A DNA stretch of 64,000 bases from Methanobacterium bryantii (GTDB taxonomy: Archaea; Methanobacteriota; Methanobacteria; Methanobacteriales; Methanobacteriaceae), in the NCBI RefSeq assembly GCF_002287175.1, contig NZ_LMVM01000039.1, positions 124,001-188,000 of the forward strand, in the 5' to 3' direction. Positions 10,307 through 18,662 of this stretch are shown in pieces; positions within the stretch are counted from its first letter, which is position 1, and each line of letters begins with the position of its first letter. The position numbers and the translations under genes were made by a program. Under the pieces are notes generated by a model, which ran no database searches, was not told the origin of the DNA, and worked only from the letters and a program-made list of their open reading frames with translations.

Positions 10307-10330
10307 CGATATGTTTATATATCCCTATCG
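10307..10330 (+). promoter_or_regulatory. Operator-like palindrome over a TATA box (copy 3)
   Basis: These 24 bases, plus the next five, are identical to copy 1 at 2645. The element lies about 98 bases before the DUF2162 gene. Identity over 29 bases in unrelated promoters indicates selection or recent copying. Confidence 0.65.
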
Positions 10331-10427
10331 AGCTAAGATTGATCAATAAATTCTAATCACGTATAAAACAGTGAAAATCTTTCAAAATAAAAAAATTAAT
10401 TAATTATTATATTACGAGATGTTAACG

Positions 10428-11195
10428 ATGGCAGAACTAGTATGGGAATGTTTAATTGTATCCTTGGTTTTATTATTTGGTGTTAATATTGGCCTTGCAA
10501 TGGGCTTTACAGAGATTCGCAAAAAGGAGGCCCTTGCATTTTCAATATCATATGGTTTAGTCACGCTGATCATAAGCGTACTGGCTACTTTTTTAAACAG
10601 CACGTTATACAGCACTATTAATTACTGCATCTTTGCAGTACTTGGAATTATAGGGGTTATAACCCTTTTAAGTGGGATTTACACCATTAAAAAATGGAAA
10701 GAAACAAAAAAAGAACTGTGCTCTCTTAAATCAGCGGCCATGTTGTCCTCATCTGCATGTTACTTTGCAGGATTTATGTCCACTGCAGTACTTTTAAGTA
10801 AAGAAATAACAACTTCTTTCCTGGAGTTCAATTTATTTATGTGTATTGCATTAATTTTAGCAATAATAGGATTCTATTCATTTTCTAAAATTTTAAGGCA
10901 TGCAGAAATGGCATATCCTGTTTTACTTGGAAATTTCATGATTTTAAATGGATTTTATTTTTTAATAAGCGCGGCACTTATTCCAAATATTGCGGAATTA
11001 TCTTCGGTTCAAACAAGCGCATTATCCATAAATTCAGATATTTCATCATTGATTTTCCTTATAATGGGATTGATCGGGATTTTCTTAATAGGAGCTTACT
11101 TCAAAGGAGAGGAAATTACAAGCACGGAAGATATCCTGCAAAGAATAAAGTTAACAGCATTTAAAAAGACCAAAAAAACTAAACAATCAAAATAA
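10428..11195 (+). CDS. DUF2162-type polytopic membrane protein (putative transporter)
   Basis: The 255-residue protein has about seven hydrophobic segments and a Lys-rich C-terminal tail (KKTKKTKQSK). Its make-up and its position before an ExbB homologue and a DUF2149 protein match the methanogen family DUF2162, described as putative transporters; no substrate is established. The ATG at 10428 is chosen over 10419 because GAGATGTT lies at the spacing used by other genes here. It is the first gene of a unit with the next two genes, under operator copy 3. Assignment to DUF2162 is from memory of the family and its neighbourhood. Confidence 0.65.
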   Translation: MAELVWECLIVSLVLLFGVNIGLAMGFTEIRKKEALAFSISYGLVTLIISVLATFLNSTLYSTINYCIFAVLGIIGVITLLSGIYTIKKWKETKKELCSLKSAAMLSSSACYFAGFMSTAVLLSKEITTSFLEFNLFMCIALILAIIGFYSFSKILRHAEMAYPVLLGNFMILNGFYFLISAALIPNIAELSSVQTSALSINSDISSLIFLIMGLIGIFLIGAYFKGEEITSTEDILQRIKLTAFKKTKKTKQSK

Positions 11196-11238
11196 TGTCT
11201 TAAATACACACAACAGTTGAATAGATCAGGTGATTCTT

Positions 11239-11898
11239 ATGGAAATTATTGGAAGCGAAATTTTAAGTAATTTATTATATTTAATAGCTCAAAGCTTGCT
11301 TATACCCGTTATATTAGTTCTTCTAGCCTTTATAGTATATGCAGTTTTAAGTTTAGGGAGTTTTTTAACCGAAAAATTTTCAAAATCAAAATTCGATGTG
11401 GATAAAACAGAAGCGTTAATAAGAGCCATCTCAAAATCAGCTAATCCTGAAGAAATGGCGAAACACGTTCAAGACAGCGAACTCCCTGTTGACCAGAAAA
11501 AAGTGCTGGTAAAAATTATCTCCAACCACGACATTGGTTCAAAATCAAGAAGGGCACTTGCTACAAAACTAATTGAGGAAGAAGAACTCAAATTTTCAAA
11601 TATAACTCAAAGAACAGACATATTAGTCAGGTTAGGTCCAACTATGGGACTTATGGGAACTTTAATCCCTTTAGGTCCAGGATTATCTGCACTTGGAACT
11701 GGAGATATAAATTCATTAGCACAAGCTTTAATATTAGCATTTAATACCACAATAGCAGGTTTAGCAGCTGGTTCAGTAGGTTTTATCATATCAAGATACA
11801 GGAAAAAATGGTATGCTGATGATTTATCCATTTTAGACGCAATAATTGATTCAACGCTGGAGGTTCTGGACAAATGCCAAGAAAAAGGAAGTTTTTAG
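11239..11898 (+). CDS. MotA/TolQ/ExbB-family proton channel protein
   Basis: The 219-residue protein has an N-terminal membrane segment (about 10-40), a charged cytoplasmic domain, and two C-terminal membrane segments with the family signature RLGPTMGLMGTLIPLGPGLSAL and AFNTTIAGLAAG. ExbB/TolQ/MotA proteins form pentameric stator channels that convert the ion gradient into force with an ExbD/TolR/MotB partner. The ATG at 11239 follows AGGTGAT with four bases between; an upstream GTG is part of that site. Its 3' end overlaps the DUF2149 gene by 25 bases, which suggests coupled translation. Confidence 0.85.
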   Translation: MEIIGSEILSNLLYLIAQSLLIPVILVLLAFIVYAVLSLGSFLTEKFSKSKFDVDKTEALIRAISKSANPEEMAKHVQDSELPVDQKKVLVKIISNHDIGSKSRRALATKLIEEEELKFSNITQRTDILVRLGPTMGLMGTLIPLGPGLSALGTGDINSLAQALILAFNTTIAGLAAGSVGFIISRYRKKWYADDLSILDAIIDSTLEVLDKCQEKGSF

Positions 11899-12185
11899 AA
11901 TACGAAGATGATGATGATCCTTCCTCAGGAATGGGTAGCTTGACAGACTGTATGTTGGTTCTGGCACTTGGATTTATGATATTTGCCATCATGGCGTTAC
12001 AGAGCAATCCTACATTATTTTCAGAGTCATCATCAGGGTCTAGCCCAAATTCAGTTTCAGTTAGCACGGGCCAAACCATCAATGATACTCCAGGTAATCA
12101 ATCAGGGTCAGGCAATAATTACCAACAGATGGGAACGGTTTATAAAGACCCTAAAACGGGTAAGCTTATCATGGTCAGCCAGTAG
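11874..12185 (+). CDS. DUF2149-type protein, ExbD-like single-span partner
   Basis: The 103-residue protein has an acidic N terminus (YEDDDDPSS), one membrane segment preceded by LTDCMLVLALGF, and a Ser/Gly/Asn-rich extracellular tail. The Asp at the start of the membrane helix followed by MLVL resembles ExbD/TolR, where one Asp at that position carries protons. The tail is short and lacks a full ExbD periplasmic domain. It overlaps the ExbB gene. I infer that the two form a stator-like channel; what it drives is unknown, because this cell has no outer membrane or TonB in view. Confidence 0.7.
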   Translation: MPRKRKFLEYEDDDDPSSGMGSLTDCMLVLALGFMIFAIMALQSNPTLFSESSSGSSPNSVSVSTGQTINDTPGNQSGSGNNYQQMGTVYKDPKTGKLIMVSQ

Positions 12186-12216
12186 TTTATTGGATGCATA
12201 AAAATCAGATTAACCA

Positions 12217-12237
12217 ATTCCTTCATTTTAAAGGAAT
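12217..12237 (+). terminator. Hairpin after the DUF2149 gene
   Basis: ATTCCTT and AAGGAAT pair across seven bases, 32 bases after the stop. No long T-run follows. It suggests that the binding-protein gene downstream has its own promoter or is read through weakly. Confidence 0.4.
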
Positions 12238-12350
12238 ATAAATGATATAATGCATTAAATCTAGAAAATTAATGAGGAATACTTGAAAATCATTATCTGG
12301 CCGAATTTAATGAAAAATGATACTTTACAATAAATTATGAGAGTGATGAA

Positions 12351-13463
12351 ATGAAGAATTATTTTATTTTAATTGCAGCACTATTCTTAATAACAGCATC
12401 AGTGGGAGGGCACTATCTAACAGAGAATGGATATCTCTCAATGGGAGGTAACACCACTATAACAGATATGGCTAACAGAACATTGACTGTTCCGTCTCCT
12501 GTAAATCATGTACTGGCAACTTCTCCAACTACAACAATCATGGTATATATGCTAGCTCCTGAGAAGCTACTCGCTTTTAATTACCAGACAACAGCTGAAG
12601 AACAGGCATACATGCCGGATCAATATAAAAACTTACCATCAGCGGGAGGATGGTACGGATCACAAACTGCTGATTACGAACAATACATATCAATGAACCC
12701 TGATGTGATATTTGATAGCGTTTCAACATCTGATTGTGGATCGGAAGATGCGGCTACGGTGGCCACCCTCAACGCAAGACAGAAACAACTAGGTTCAATA
12801 CCAGATGTTGGTGTGGCTGATACCAGTAATGTTACCTCATTTAGCTCTTCCATTGAGTTCCTCGGAAAAGTACTGGGAAAAGAAAACGAAGCCCAAAAAT
12901 TAAATGAGTTCAACTCCAAAGTTCAAAAAGAAGTTAAAAGTGTCGTATCCGGTATATCAGACGGTGAAAAAGTAACTGTTTATTATGCCAAAGGTTCTAC
13001 TGGACTTCAAACCGCTCCCTCAGGCTCTGCACATACACAATTAATTGAGCTTTGTGGTGGAAAAAATGTGGTTAGTGCTCAGGCCGGGGGAGAAGGAATA
13101 GTCAGTGTATCCCTAGAACAGGTTTTAAAATGGAATCCTGATGTTATTATAACTTCAGACTCAACATTCTATTCGAATGTTTACAAGAATTCCAGCTGGA
13201 ATGAAATAACTGCCGTCAAAAATAAAAGAGTGTATCTTGCTCCACAGGGCCCTTTCAAATGGTTTGGCCAACCAGACGGTGCAAATATGATTATTGGAAT
13301 TCCATGGACTGCTAAAATACTTTACCCAGATAAATTCAAGAATTTAGACTTAACAGGTGAAGTTAAAGAGTTCTATTCTGAATTTTACCATTATGATCTA
13401 AGCGATGATGAGGTTACTAAACTCCTGAAAGGGTCTGGAATGAATTCCAGCATGATAAGTTAA
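12351..13463 (+). CDS. ABC-type metal-complex/cobalamin substrate-binding protein (PF01497 fold)
   Basis: The 370-residue protein has an N-terminal membrane anchor or signal (about 1-20) and a two-lobed binding fold of the iron-siderophore/vitamin B12 class: ITDMANRTLTVPSPVNHVLATSP early, MNPDVIFDS in lobe one, and WNPDVIITSDSTFYS in lobe two. It would catch a metal chelate or corrinoid outside the membrane. No FecCD-type permease or ATPase gene is nearby, so it must share one coded elsewhere or work with the ExbB-linked system upstream. The ATG follows GAGTGATG. The ligand cannot be told from sequence. Confidence 0.75.
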   Translation: MKNYFILIAALFLITASVGGHYLTENGYLSMGGNTTITDMANRTLTVPSPVNHVLATSPTTTIMVYMLAPEKLLAFNYQTTAEEQAYMPDQYKNLPSAGGWYGSQTADYEQYISMNPDVIFDSVSTSDCGSEDAATVATLNARQKQLGSIPDVGVADTSNVTSFSSSIEFLGKVLGKENEAQKLNEFNSKVQKEVKSVVSGISDGEKVTVYYAKGSTGLQTAPSGSAHTQLIELCGGKNVVSAQAGGEGIVSVSLEQVLKWNPDVIITSDSTFYSNVYKNSSWNEITAVKNKRVYLAPQGPFKWFGQPDGANMIIGIPWTAKILYPDKFKNLDLTGEVKEFYSEFYHYDLSDDEVTKLLKGSGMNSSMIS

Positions 13464-13487
13464 GACTACCACTATTTAGTGAAAATA

Positions 13488-13583
13488 CAGTAAGAAATTA
13501 CTGGATTTCAGGGAGTAATTTCTAGTGAAATCCGGGAGTATACTGCAATAATCAGAACTTAAATAATGATTACGGTGACTCCC
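13488..13583 (+). ncRNA. Possible structured RNA leader with interleaved stems
   Basis: Two perfect stems interleave. AGAAATTACT (13493-13502) pairs with AGTAATTTCT (13514-13523), and GGATTTCA (13503-13510) pairs with TGAAATCC (13526-13533); together they form an H-type pseudoknot or two alternative states. CAGTAA-GAAA-TTACTG (13488-13503) is a third, competing hairpin. GGGAGT occurs at 13511 and 13534, and ACTCCC at 13578 can pair with either. The segment sits between the binding-protein gene and the thioredoxin gene, ending 50 bases before the latter's start. Function as a switch is an inference; it could also be a terminator. Confidence 0.4.
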
Positions 13584-13632
13584 CACCATTTCATTAAAAG
13601 AAAGTAATATAAGTTAAATACCATGGTGAAAT

Positions 13633-14055
13633 ATGAATAAATTCTTTATTGGTCTTGGAGTTATTCTGGTGGCCACTGCAGTAGTTTTAGCTGTATTTGG
13701 ACAGTCCATTGTAACTAGTGATCAATCCAACGTTAGTGTAAACTGGCACACTGATTTAAATTCAGCACTTCAAGAAGCCAAAAATACCAATAAATCCATC
13801 TTCATAGATTTCTACGGTGAAGGGTGTTCTTACTGTAAGCAGCTTAGTGAAAACACACTTTCGGATTCAAGTGTCGGGAAAAAACTCAACCAGGATTATG
13901 TAGCAGTTAAGATTAATACAAATCAGAACCCCAATTTATCATCACAATACAAAATCTACGAACTTCCTACACTGGTCATTCTAAATTCAAATGGCCAGGA
14001 AATAAAAAGGCAGGAAGGATATGTATCAGCCGATCAATTGTTAAATTGGATTTAA
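13633..14055 (+). CDS. Membrane-anchored thioredoxin-like protein
   Basis: The 140-residue protein has an N-terminal hydrophobic anchor (about 5-25) and a thioredoxin fold with the redox motif GEGCSYCKQL near residues 60-68 and the cis-Pro loop YELPTLVIL. It is likely an extracellular thiol-disulfide reductant. Its stop lies just before the CcdA gene, so the two form an operon in which CcdA would pass electrons from cytoplasmic thioredoxin to this protein. The ATG follows GGTGAAAT. Targets are unknown; a link to surface proteins or cofactor maturation is possible. Confidence 0.8.
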   Translation: MNKFFIGLGVILVATAVVLAVFGQSIVTSDQSNVSVNWHTDLNSALQEAKNTNKSIFIDFYGEGCSYCKQLSENTLSDSSVGKKLNQDYVAVKINTNQNPNLSSQYKIYELPTLVILNSNGQEIKRQEGYVSADQLLNWI

Positions 14056-14066
14056 TGGAGCATAAA

Positions 14067-14675
14067 ATGAATATAAGCTTTTTAATTTCTTTTTTTACAG
14101 GTGCAGCATCAGTAATTTCCCCCTGCGTACTGCCACTTATACCAATAATTGTGGGGCATTCCATTCTAAAGAAGAAATTTTCACAAACAACAGCATTCAT
14201 CCTCGGATTTTTTTTAGTTTTTACAATTATAACCACACTAACTGTTTTATTTACAGCCGCAATAAATTATTATCTATTCTATTTTAGAATAACCGCAGCA
14301 TTACTTCTAATTGGAGTTGGAATATTTTTTATTATTGACAAAAACATTTTTAAACATTCTTACACCCCTAAAAATAATAACAAAAATACAGGATCATTTA
14401 TGTTAGGTTTTCTGACCTGTCTTGCATGGTCCCCATGTTACGGCCCATATATAGTCGCTATAGCAACTTACAGCGCATCCACTGGAAACTTACTGTATAC
14501 TACAGTTAATATGACATTATTTGCAGCAGGATATTCTTTAACATTACTACTTATAGGGATTTTTGCTTCAAAATTGAATTTTGAAAGATTAATCACATAC
14601 TCCAAATGGATAAGAATAGGATCTGGAACCATAATCTTTATTGCAGGACTTTACCTTCTGTTAAATTTATTATAG
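14067..14675 (+). CDS. ccdA: CcdA/DsbD-type transmembrane thiol-disulfide interchange protein
   Basis: The 202-residue protein has six predicted membrane helices. The two conserved membrane Cys are in SPCVLPLIP (near residue 19) and WSPCYGPY (near residue 130), the CcdA signature. The protein moves reducing equivalents across the membrane. The ATG at 14067 has GGAG six bases upstream; earlier in-frame TTG and ATG codons sit within the end of the thioredoxin gene. It follows that gene by 11 bases. Confidence 0.85.
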   Translation: MNISFLISFFTGAASVISPCVLPLIPIIVGHSILKKKFSQTTAFILGFFLVFTIITTLTVLFTAAINYYLFYFRITAALLLIGVGIFFIIDKNIFKHSYTPKNNNKNTGSFMLGFLTCLAWSPCYGPYIVAIATYSASTGNLLYTTVNMTLFAAGYSLTLLLIGIFASKLNFERLITYSKWIRIGSGTIIFIAGLYLLLNLL

Positions 14676-14783
14676 GTATAATTTTCATAATCAGCACATT
14701 CAATTAATTCTTTCAAGTTTCAACTCTTTTTTCCAAAATTCATAATACTCAAAATATGATCTACATTTAAAAGGGAGGATATT

Positions 14784-14969
14784 ATTAAAATAAGTGCAAG
14801 AAACCGTATAAAAAATAGAATAGTAGCAGCCGAGTCAGAAAAAGTAACTTCAAACGTAAAATTACAGATTACCATTAACTCCAAACAGCAGCAATCTAAC
14901 TGTGGTGCTGAAGACGATCTGCAACTTAATTAAGAAGTTATAATTGTCCAGATAATAAAATATACATAA
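14784..14969 (+). pseudogene. Molbindin (Mop/TOBE) remnant with ATT start and internal stop
   Basis: After GGGAGGA (14773-14779) an ATT-initiated frame reads KISARNRIKNRIV, the hallmark start of the molybdate-binding Mop proteins (usual form MKISARNxLKGKV). It runs to TAA at 14931, giving 49 codons. The same frame then continues EVIIVQIIKYT to a second TAA at 14967, matching the usual Mop ending (GDEVTAVIKAT). The whole is about as long as a normal Mop (65-70 residues) once the stop is ignored. I read it as a recently decayed molbindin gene, beside the tungstate/molybdate transporter. A short 49-residue product or stop readthrough cannot be ruled out. Confidence 0.6.
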
Positions 14970-15160
14970 ATTAAAGTTTAAAATAATAATTAAATGCATT
15001 TTAACTATATCATTTTTATTTTTATTTGTTTTTTATCCAGTTACACCTAACTACATTTTTTATAGGTTCCCCTAACAAATATAACGTGTGTTAATTTGTT
15101 AAATTGGTAAACAACTGAAAATAGACCAGATTGCTTCTTTTTTAAAATAAAGGGCTCATT

Positions 15161-15184
15161 CGATATGTTTATATATTCTGTTCG
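15161..15184 (+). promoter_or_regulatory. Operator-like element over the wtpA TATA box (copy 4)
   Basis: CGATATGTTTATATAT is shared with copies 1 and 3; the right arm is TTCG in place of TATCG, so the palindrome is weaker. It lies about 210 bases before wtpA, which leaves a long leader holding the hairpin cluster at 15264-15350. Confidence 0.55.
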
Positions 15185-15254
15185 CAAATATGAAAAAAGA
15201 GGCCTATCTTTTTGAAAAGATCCGTTTCTTTTAAACCAATATTACCCATAATAA

Positions 15255-15350
15255 GGAGGTTGAAGGAAATTCATCCTGAATTTCCTGAACCCAAAATAGA
15301 AAACTATTAAAAATCGTAGATTTTTAATGCCCCGAACACGAAGTGTTTGA
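15255..15350. repeat. Hairpin cluster in the wtpA leader
   Basis: Three hairpins with three-base loops occur in a row: AGGAAATTCA-TCC-TGAATTTCCT (15264-15286), TTAAAAATC-GTA-GATTTTTAA (15307-15327) and CGAACAC-GAA-GTGTTTG (15333-15349). They match the family at 9901-10180, including the linker words GCCCC and TTTGAGG. A ribosome site GGAGG at 15255-15259 lies before them with no proper gene behind it; the working one (15358-15362) lies after them. The cluster may have been inserted between an old ribosome site and wtpA. Confidence 0.6.
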
Positions 15351-15370
15351 GGGTTTTGGAGGCAAAAAAT

Positions 15371-16438
15371 ATGAACAACAGGAATATAACGATAATAACT
15401 ATTGTAATAATTGCTGTCGCCGCAATTGGAGTGTATGGATACAATACATACTCAACTTCATCAGAAAGCGGCACTATAGTAATATATGCTGCAGACAGCC
15501 TGGGAAGTCAATTGAATGCTACTGCAAAGGAATTTAAAAACCAGCATCCAAACGTCAACGTAGAAATACACTATTCCGGAAGTCAAGCTGCAATCAGACA
15601 GATAACTGATCTAAATAAGAGTGCCGATATTATGGCATCAGCTGATTACGGTCTCATAGATCAGAGACTGATACCTAACTACACCAGTTGGAATGTTAAA
15701 TATGCACGTAACAACCTGGTAATTGCATACACCAACAAAAGTAAAAACAGCAGCCAGATTAACGGCACTAACTGGTACCAGATATTCAACCAATCAGACG
15801 TGAAATTTGGTTTCAGCGATCCAAACTCTGATCCAGCAGGATACCGTGCTGTTATGATGATAAAACTTGCAGATTCATATTACAATAACAGCGATATATT
15901 CAACAGCCTTGTTGCCGCAAATTCTGCAATTACATCTAAAGCAAACGGTACAGGATACGCAATAAACGCCCCATCCAACCTGAATCCAGGCTCCCACATT
16001 ATGATAAGAGACGATGCAGCACAGTTAATGCCGTCCCTGGAATCCGGTGCTCTTGATTATGCCATTGTATATAAAAACATCGCAGAGCAGCAGAAAGGTT
16101 CAGGTGTGGAATACATTGAACTTCCAGGTTCACTAAGCCTTAACGACACACAATATGAATCAGATTACAAAAAAATAAGTTTAGTAGAGTACAGCGACAG
16201 TAACGACGCCAATAAAACCAAAGTAATAAAATTATCACCTATCGTCTACGGAATTACCGTACTGAACAACGCACCGCAAAAACAGCTTGCAACAGAATTT
16301 GTACAGCTGCTTTTAAGCCCAACCGGTACACAAATAATCCAGAACAGCTTCCAGGAACCTATAAGCCCAGCAATAGCAACTAACGATTCAACCAATATCC
16401 CACAAGCTCTCCAGCAGTACATAACCGGCGGCGAATAA
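15371..16438 (+). CDS. wtpA: Tungstate/molybdate ABC transporter binding protein
   Basis: The 355-residue protein has an N-terminal membrane anchor (about 5-27) and the WtpA-type fold: [14 protein letters not shown] at the start of lobe one, [30 protein letters not shown], and [19 protein letters not shown]. The SADI-ASADY motif is typical of archaeal WtpA. It captures tungstate or molybdate outside the membrane and delivers it to WtpBC. GGAGG lies nine bases before the ATG. Operator copy 4 and a hairpin-rich leader precede it, so control may act on both transcription and mRNA. Confidence 0.88.
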   Translation: MNNRNITIITIVIIAVAAIGVYGYNTYSTSSESGTIVIYAADSLGSQLNATAKEFKNQHPNVNVEIHYSGSQAAIRQITDLNKSADIMASADYGLIDQRLIPNYTSWNVKYARNNLVIAYTNKSKNSSQINGTNWYQIFNQSDVKFGFSDPNSDPAGYRAVMMIKLADSYYNNSDIFNSLVAANSAITSKANGTGYAINAPSNLNPGSHIMIRDDAAQLMPSLESGALDYAIVYKNIAEQQKGSGVEYIELPGSLSLNDTQYESDYKKISLVEYSDSNDANKTKVIKLSPIVYGITVLNNAPQKQLATEFVQLLLSPTGTQIIQNSFQEPISPAIATNDSTNIPQALQQYITGGE

Positions 16439-16560
16439 TGGACATATTAGGAGAATTTATCTCCTATCTATTTTTTTTATTGTATTAAGACGTTTTGCAG
16501 GATATAAATAGTAGTAAAAACTAAAAATTATAAAACGATACTTATTTTAAAGTTGATAGT

Positions 16561-17352
16561 ATGAGAAAACTAGATTATACAACCATTTTCTTCGCATTTA
16601 TGGGATCTTTCCTGATCCTGTTCATTTTCATTCCCATACTCAATTTGATGGTGTCCTCAGATCCCAGTTCTATCTGGAGGAATCTTCAGGACACAGAAGT
16701 AATTAAATCTATATTTGTCAGTGTGTATTCAGCACTTGCAGCAACAGTTATAGCCCTCCTGTTTGGAGTACCACTTGCATATATCCTTGCAAGACACGAT
16801 TTCTTCGGAAAAGGACTTGTAGAGTCAATAATTGATATTCCAGTTGTAATACCTCATACGGTAAGTGGTATTGCACTTTTGCTTGTTTTTACATCAGGAG
16901 GCATACTTGGAGCACCGTTCAGCAAATTTGGCATCATCTTTACAGATGCACTCCCAGGTGTTGTTATTGCAATGCTTTTTGTAAGTTCTTCTTTCGTTGT
17001 AAACTCTGCAAGGGAAGGGTTTGAAAGTATTGACCCCCGTATGGAAAAGGTAGCCCGTACGCTTGGTTCAGGGCCTCTTCGAACATTTTTTGTTATAACT
17101 CTACCTCTCGCTTTAAGGAGCATCGCAGTTGGTTCCATAATGTGCTGGGCCAGGGCAATAAGTGAATTTGGAGCCATTATAATCATAGCTTACTACCCAC
17201 TGGCAGCGCCAACGCTTATTTACCAAAGATTCGTGAACTTTGGGTTATCAGAGTCAACTCCAGTGGCTGTTATCCTTATATCACTGTGTCTAATACTGTT
17301 TATATTAGTTAGAATTCTTATAAAAGGATGGAGAACCTATGATAAGAATTGA
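16561..17352 (+). CDS. wtpB: Tungstate/molybdate ABC transporter permease
   Basis: The 263-residue protein has six predicted membrane helices and the permease EAA-like loop ending in [24 protein letters not shown], where the ATPase docks. [15 protein letters not shown] is typical of ModB/WtpB/CysT permeases. The 3' end overlaps wtpC by 14 bases, so translation is probably coupled. It would form the channel for the anion bound by WtpA. Confidence 0.87.
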   Translation: MRKLDYTTIFFAFMGSFLILFIFIPILNLMVSSDPSSIWRNLQDTEVIKSIFVSVYSALAATVIALLFGVPLAYILARHDFFGKGLVESIIDIPVVIPHTVSGIALLLVFTSGGILGAPFSKFGIIFTDALPGVVIAMLFVSSSFVVNSAREGFESIDPRMEKVARTLGSGPLRTFFVITLPLALRSIAVGSIMCWARAISEFGAIIIIAYYPLAAPTLIYQRFVNFGLSESTPVAVILISLCLILFILVRILIKGWRTYDKN

Positions 17353-18385
17353 AAACCTTTCACATGATTGGAAAGAATTTAAAATAAATAACATTAACCT
17401 GCAGGTCAAAGACAGCGAGTACTTCATTATTTTAGGCCCAAGCGGATCTGGTAAGACCATGCTTCTAGAATTAATTGCAGGGATGTGGCCCCTTGATTCG
17501 GGTAAAATTTACATGGACAACAAGGATATTACAACGCTTCCCCCAGAAAAAAGAGGAATCGGCTTTGTTTACCAGAACTACATGCTTTTTCCACACAAAA
17601 CCGTGTTTGAGAACATTGCATTTGGGTTGAAGGTGAGAAAAGTCCGGGACGAAGAAATAAAAACCAGTGTCGAGGAGATGATGGACCTCCTTAAAATTTC
17701 TCACCTTGCAGACCGCCTGCCAAGAACTTTAAGCGGAGGAGAACAGCAGCGAACAGCTTTAGCCCGTGCCTTAATCATTTATCCCAAAATCTTACTTATG
17801 GATGAGCCATTAAGTGCACTGGACAGGAAAACTAGAGATGAATTAATGCAGGAATTAAAGGAGATACATAGAAAATTCGATGTGACCCTTGTTCATGTCA
17901 CCCATAATTTCGATGAAGCACTTATGCTTGCTGATCGAATAGCAATCATGCGGAACGGTGAAATTTCCCAGGTTGGTACCTCAACTGAAATTTTCAGGCA
18001 CCCTGCAGACAAATTCGTGGCCGATTTTGTAGGGGCAGAAAATATAATCGAAGGTACCGCTAAAAAAGACGGAGAAAGACTCACTATAATAAATACTGGA
18101 AATATATCAATATATTCCACTGAACAGAAACAAGGGCATGTTCACATAACTGTAAGGCCTGAAGATATTATACTATCTACACAAAAAGTTGAAACCAGTG
18201 CTAGAAACGTTTTTAAAGGGCCAATTATAGGAATAGTAGATACTGGAGCATTAATAAAGTTAACTATTGATGTAGGCGAACCGCTGGTTGTATTTTTAAC
18301 CCGGCAGTCATTTTTAGATATGGAGTTAAATATAGGAAAATCAGTCTGGACCTATTTCAAAGCCACAGCAGTACACGTTTTTTAA
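17339..18385 (+). CDS. wtpC: Tungstate/molybdate ABC transporter ATP-binding protein
   Basis: The 348-residue protein has a Walker A (GPSGSGKT), a Q-loop ([10 protein letters not shown]), the ABC signature [15 protein letters not shown], Walker B ([12 protein letters not shown]), and a C-terminal TOBE-like domain from about residue 290. TOBE domains in this family can bind the oxyanion and inhibit transport. It overlaps wtpB and ends the wtpABC operon. Confidence 0.87.
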   Translation: MIRIENLSHDWKEFKINNINLQVKDSEYFIILGPSGSGKTMLLELIAGMWPLDSGKIYMDNKDITTLPPEKRGIGFVYQNYMLFPHKTVFENIAFGLKVRKVRDEEIKTSVEEMMDLLKISHLADRLPRTLSGGEQQRTALARALIIYPKILLMDEPLSALDRKTRDELMQELKEIHRKFDVTLVHVTHNFDEALMLADRIAIMRNGEISQVGTSTEIFRHPADKFVADFVGAENIIEGTAKKDGERLTIINTGNISIYSTEQKQGHVHITVRPEDIILSTQKVETSARNVFKGPIIGIVDTGALIKLTIDVGEPLVVFLTRQSFLDMELNIGKSVWTYFKATAVHVF

Positions 18386-18582
18386 TTAATTATTCTTTTT
18401 TTATACTTATTTAAACTATAATAGCACAGAAGACCTGCTTTAAAACAAATCTGTTTTTTTTCAGTTCATTTTAGTTGTTATAATTTGAATAGCACTTTTC
18501 ATCACTTGGATATAACAACCTCATATTCCTTTAAATTTGTTAGGGAAGCCTATATTTATATTTTTAGAGAAAATATTCATAA

Positions 18583-18606
18583 CGATACGTTTATATATAC
18601 ATTTCT
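18583..18606 (+). promoter_or_regulatory. Operator-like element over the modA TATA box (copy 5)
   Basis: CGATACGTTTATATAT matches the left half and TATA core of the other copies (closest to copy 2), but the right arm is not conserved. It lies 57 bases before the first bases of modA, after deducting the element itself. It is the weakest of the five copies. Confidence 0.45.
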
Positions 18607-18662
18607 ATAAAGTTCACATTAAGTCTTATCAGTTTTTAGGACGTATTAATAGGAGGCGAATT

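Noticed and set aside
15254..15309. Short leader peptide starting with TTG after GGAGG in the wtpA leader
   Set aside because: The TTG touches the ribosome site with no spacing, and the frame is explained by the hairpin AGGAAATTCA/TGAATTTCCT.
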